Source: Eleginops maclovinus (lineage: Eukaryota > Chordata > Actinopteri > Perciformes > Eleginopidae). Taken from it: a stretch of DNA of 64,000 nucleotides. Below, piece after piece: positions 62,464 through 64,000 of this stretch. Every line of letters starts with the position of its first letter. Position 1 is the stretch's first letter. The position numbers were made by a program, and so were the translations under genes. Below the pieces are notes generated by a model. It was given only the letters and a program-made list of their open reading frames with translations, ran no database searches and was not told the DNA's origin. Location: assembly GCF_036324505.1 (NCBI RefSeq), contig NC_086352.1:33474358-33538357 (forward strand), given 5' to 3'.

Positions 62464-64000
62464 CTGTCCAGCGACTCAAAGAGTCAATACACACCATGAT
62501 GTGCTAACATTTGCAAACACGGCAGCACAGCATTATCACTTTATCTGGAAAACTCCGATGCAACCTATGTGAAACATCACGCCGGTCCCAGGTGTGTCAT
62601 GGGGGTGTGTCTGTATGCAGTCCGGCTTTTTAAATATCAACGGTTCAAATAGTTCTAAATGTCCTTTACAATTCAAAACAGGGCATGTACTATCAAAGGA
62701 CATGGACACTCAAACATTATACATATGTACACAAATTAATGAAATGATTATTGAAATTGTTAGCCTCTACTAGATGTTAGAGGAAGCCTTCCAGCAGGGT
62801 TTTACACAAATTCAGACACATGATTCGAATCCGATCTGCTCATGAATGCAGAATGTGAAGGTAATGAAATAACATTTTTTTTATCAATCTGGTTCTGGTT
62901 TCCCTTTTTGAGTAGTCTGACCATGTTTGACCAGACTCAGGGTCCATACAGGGAAACTGGTTATTTTTAGAGAACAACAGGTGAATGCATAGGGCAGGAG
63001 TCCAGTCTCAAAACACATTGGTTATTGTCTGGAGAGGGTTAAGCTTCCTACTTGTTTAAAAGGGCCCTTTCCTGTAGTGTATTACATAGGTTTATTTGCA
63101 TGTAAATGGTCTGCAAAGGCTAAAATCCAAAAGTTCCCTCCAGAGTTTCTCTCAATTGGGTGAGATTGATCAGGCCTCCCTGGGTTTTATCCAAGTTTTA
63201 TTCTACAAACCCTGCTGTTAGATTCCTTTAAATAGTATGGCTTTATTATAAGTTGTATTGGTCATGGCAGTACAAGCACAAAGGTCGTTTAACGTTTCAT
63301 TTTTAGTTCAAATGTGACTTTAGTACTTGGCGCATTCCCAGAATCCAGGAGAAATTCCAAGTACTTGACCTTAGTGTCCTCAGTGGTTGTGACCTCACCG
63401 AAGAGCTGTTCACACGATAAAATGACACATGCAGGTCTCACCCTTTTTACTGATGTATAAACTCCTGACTGTTCACCACTATATTATGGCAGTGTGGAGA
63501 AAGCTGTGAAGCTTGATGCTTGTGGGATCCAATTGAGAGACAATTCAAGTTAAAACTTATATTTAGGTGACAAGAATTACAAAAGTTAGAAGAATAAACA
63601 CATTTTACAGACTTTAGTTGACTATCCAAAGTACTTAACAAGACTGGGGTTTCAATGAACACTTTCAGGGAACTTAGGACACCTGTATGTATGAAATCGT
63701 GTTATTGTCCTGACACATTTTCTCTGTCCTTAAGTGTTTTTTGGGAGAGTTAAATGAGTCTGAGTTCAAAACATCTCTCACTGTAAACAGCACACCCCTC
63801 TGCTCTTATCAGTGTGGGACATTCAACACACTCTTGTCAATATATTGTCAGGCCCATAGCAGAAAACCGTGACAAGGCCAGGCATTTACATACTGTATGC
63901 AATGTGTAGTTAGGACTGTTGATTCTATACTATGCCTCATGTATCAACATAGCTTCAATATACTCATAGATATTCACCTTGTGCTTCGCCTGCTCTAGGG
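62464..64000. other. DNA upstream of the astacin gene
   Basis: No exon, RNA gene or clear element recognised to the window end. Confidence 0.5.

Overview
The window is vertebrate nuclear DNA, almost certainly from a teleost fish. The evidence is genes split by long GT-AG introns, abundant (CA)n/(TG)n and (GATA)n microsatellites, and many transposon remnants of kinds common in fish (Tc1/mariner, hAT-like, LINE and SINE pieces). It also carries a fish-type astacin protease. There is nothing bacterial, no CRISPR array and no rRNA or tRNA gene that I can see.

Layout. (1) Positions 2089-46077, plus strand: 22 coding exons of anoctamin-1 (ano1/TMEM16A), a calcium-activated chloride channel. They join in frame into 818 codons plus a stop and cover part of the N-terminal dimerisation domain, all ten membrane segments and the C-terminus. 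The first exons lie left of the window. All six calcium-binding acidic/Asn residues expected of the family are present. (2) Positions 36678-37940, minus strand, inside an ano1 intron: an intact intronless 420-residue coiled-coil gene built from about nine repeats spaced about 38 residues apart. I recognise no family; it is the best candidate for something undescribed. (3) Positions 52810-54417, plus strand: fadd in two exons (death-effector domain, then death domain), 190 residues, just behind a 136-bp (TG)n tract. ANO1 followed by FADD on the same strand matches human 11q13 and supports the ano1 call. (4) Positions 56986-62430, minus strand: a complete secreted six-cysteine astacin metalloprotease (nephrosin / hatching-enzyme type), eight coding exons including one of only 4 nt, with a noncoding first exon and a TATA box.

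Smaller items are two orphan exon-like pieces on the minus strand: one in the last ano1 intron (44541-44784), and one at 51791-51903 resembling the start of fish genes that carry a P2X7-type C-terminal domain. The rest is intron and intergenic DNA holding a fold-back inverted repeat, an internally deleted Tc1-like element, several small inverted-repeat elements, retroposon fragments and microsatellites, some of them directly beside splice sites.

The three recognised genes do not form a pathway: an ion channel, an apoptosis adaptor and a secreted protease. No operon-like or defence-type system is visible. Exon boundaries were set by hand from splice consensus, reading-frame continuity and family similarity recalled from knowledge; no database search was run.
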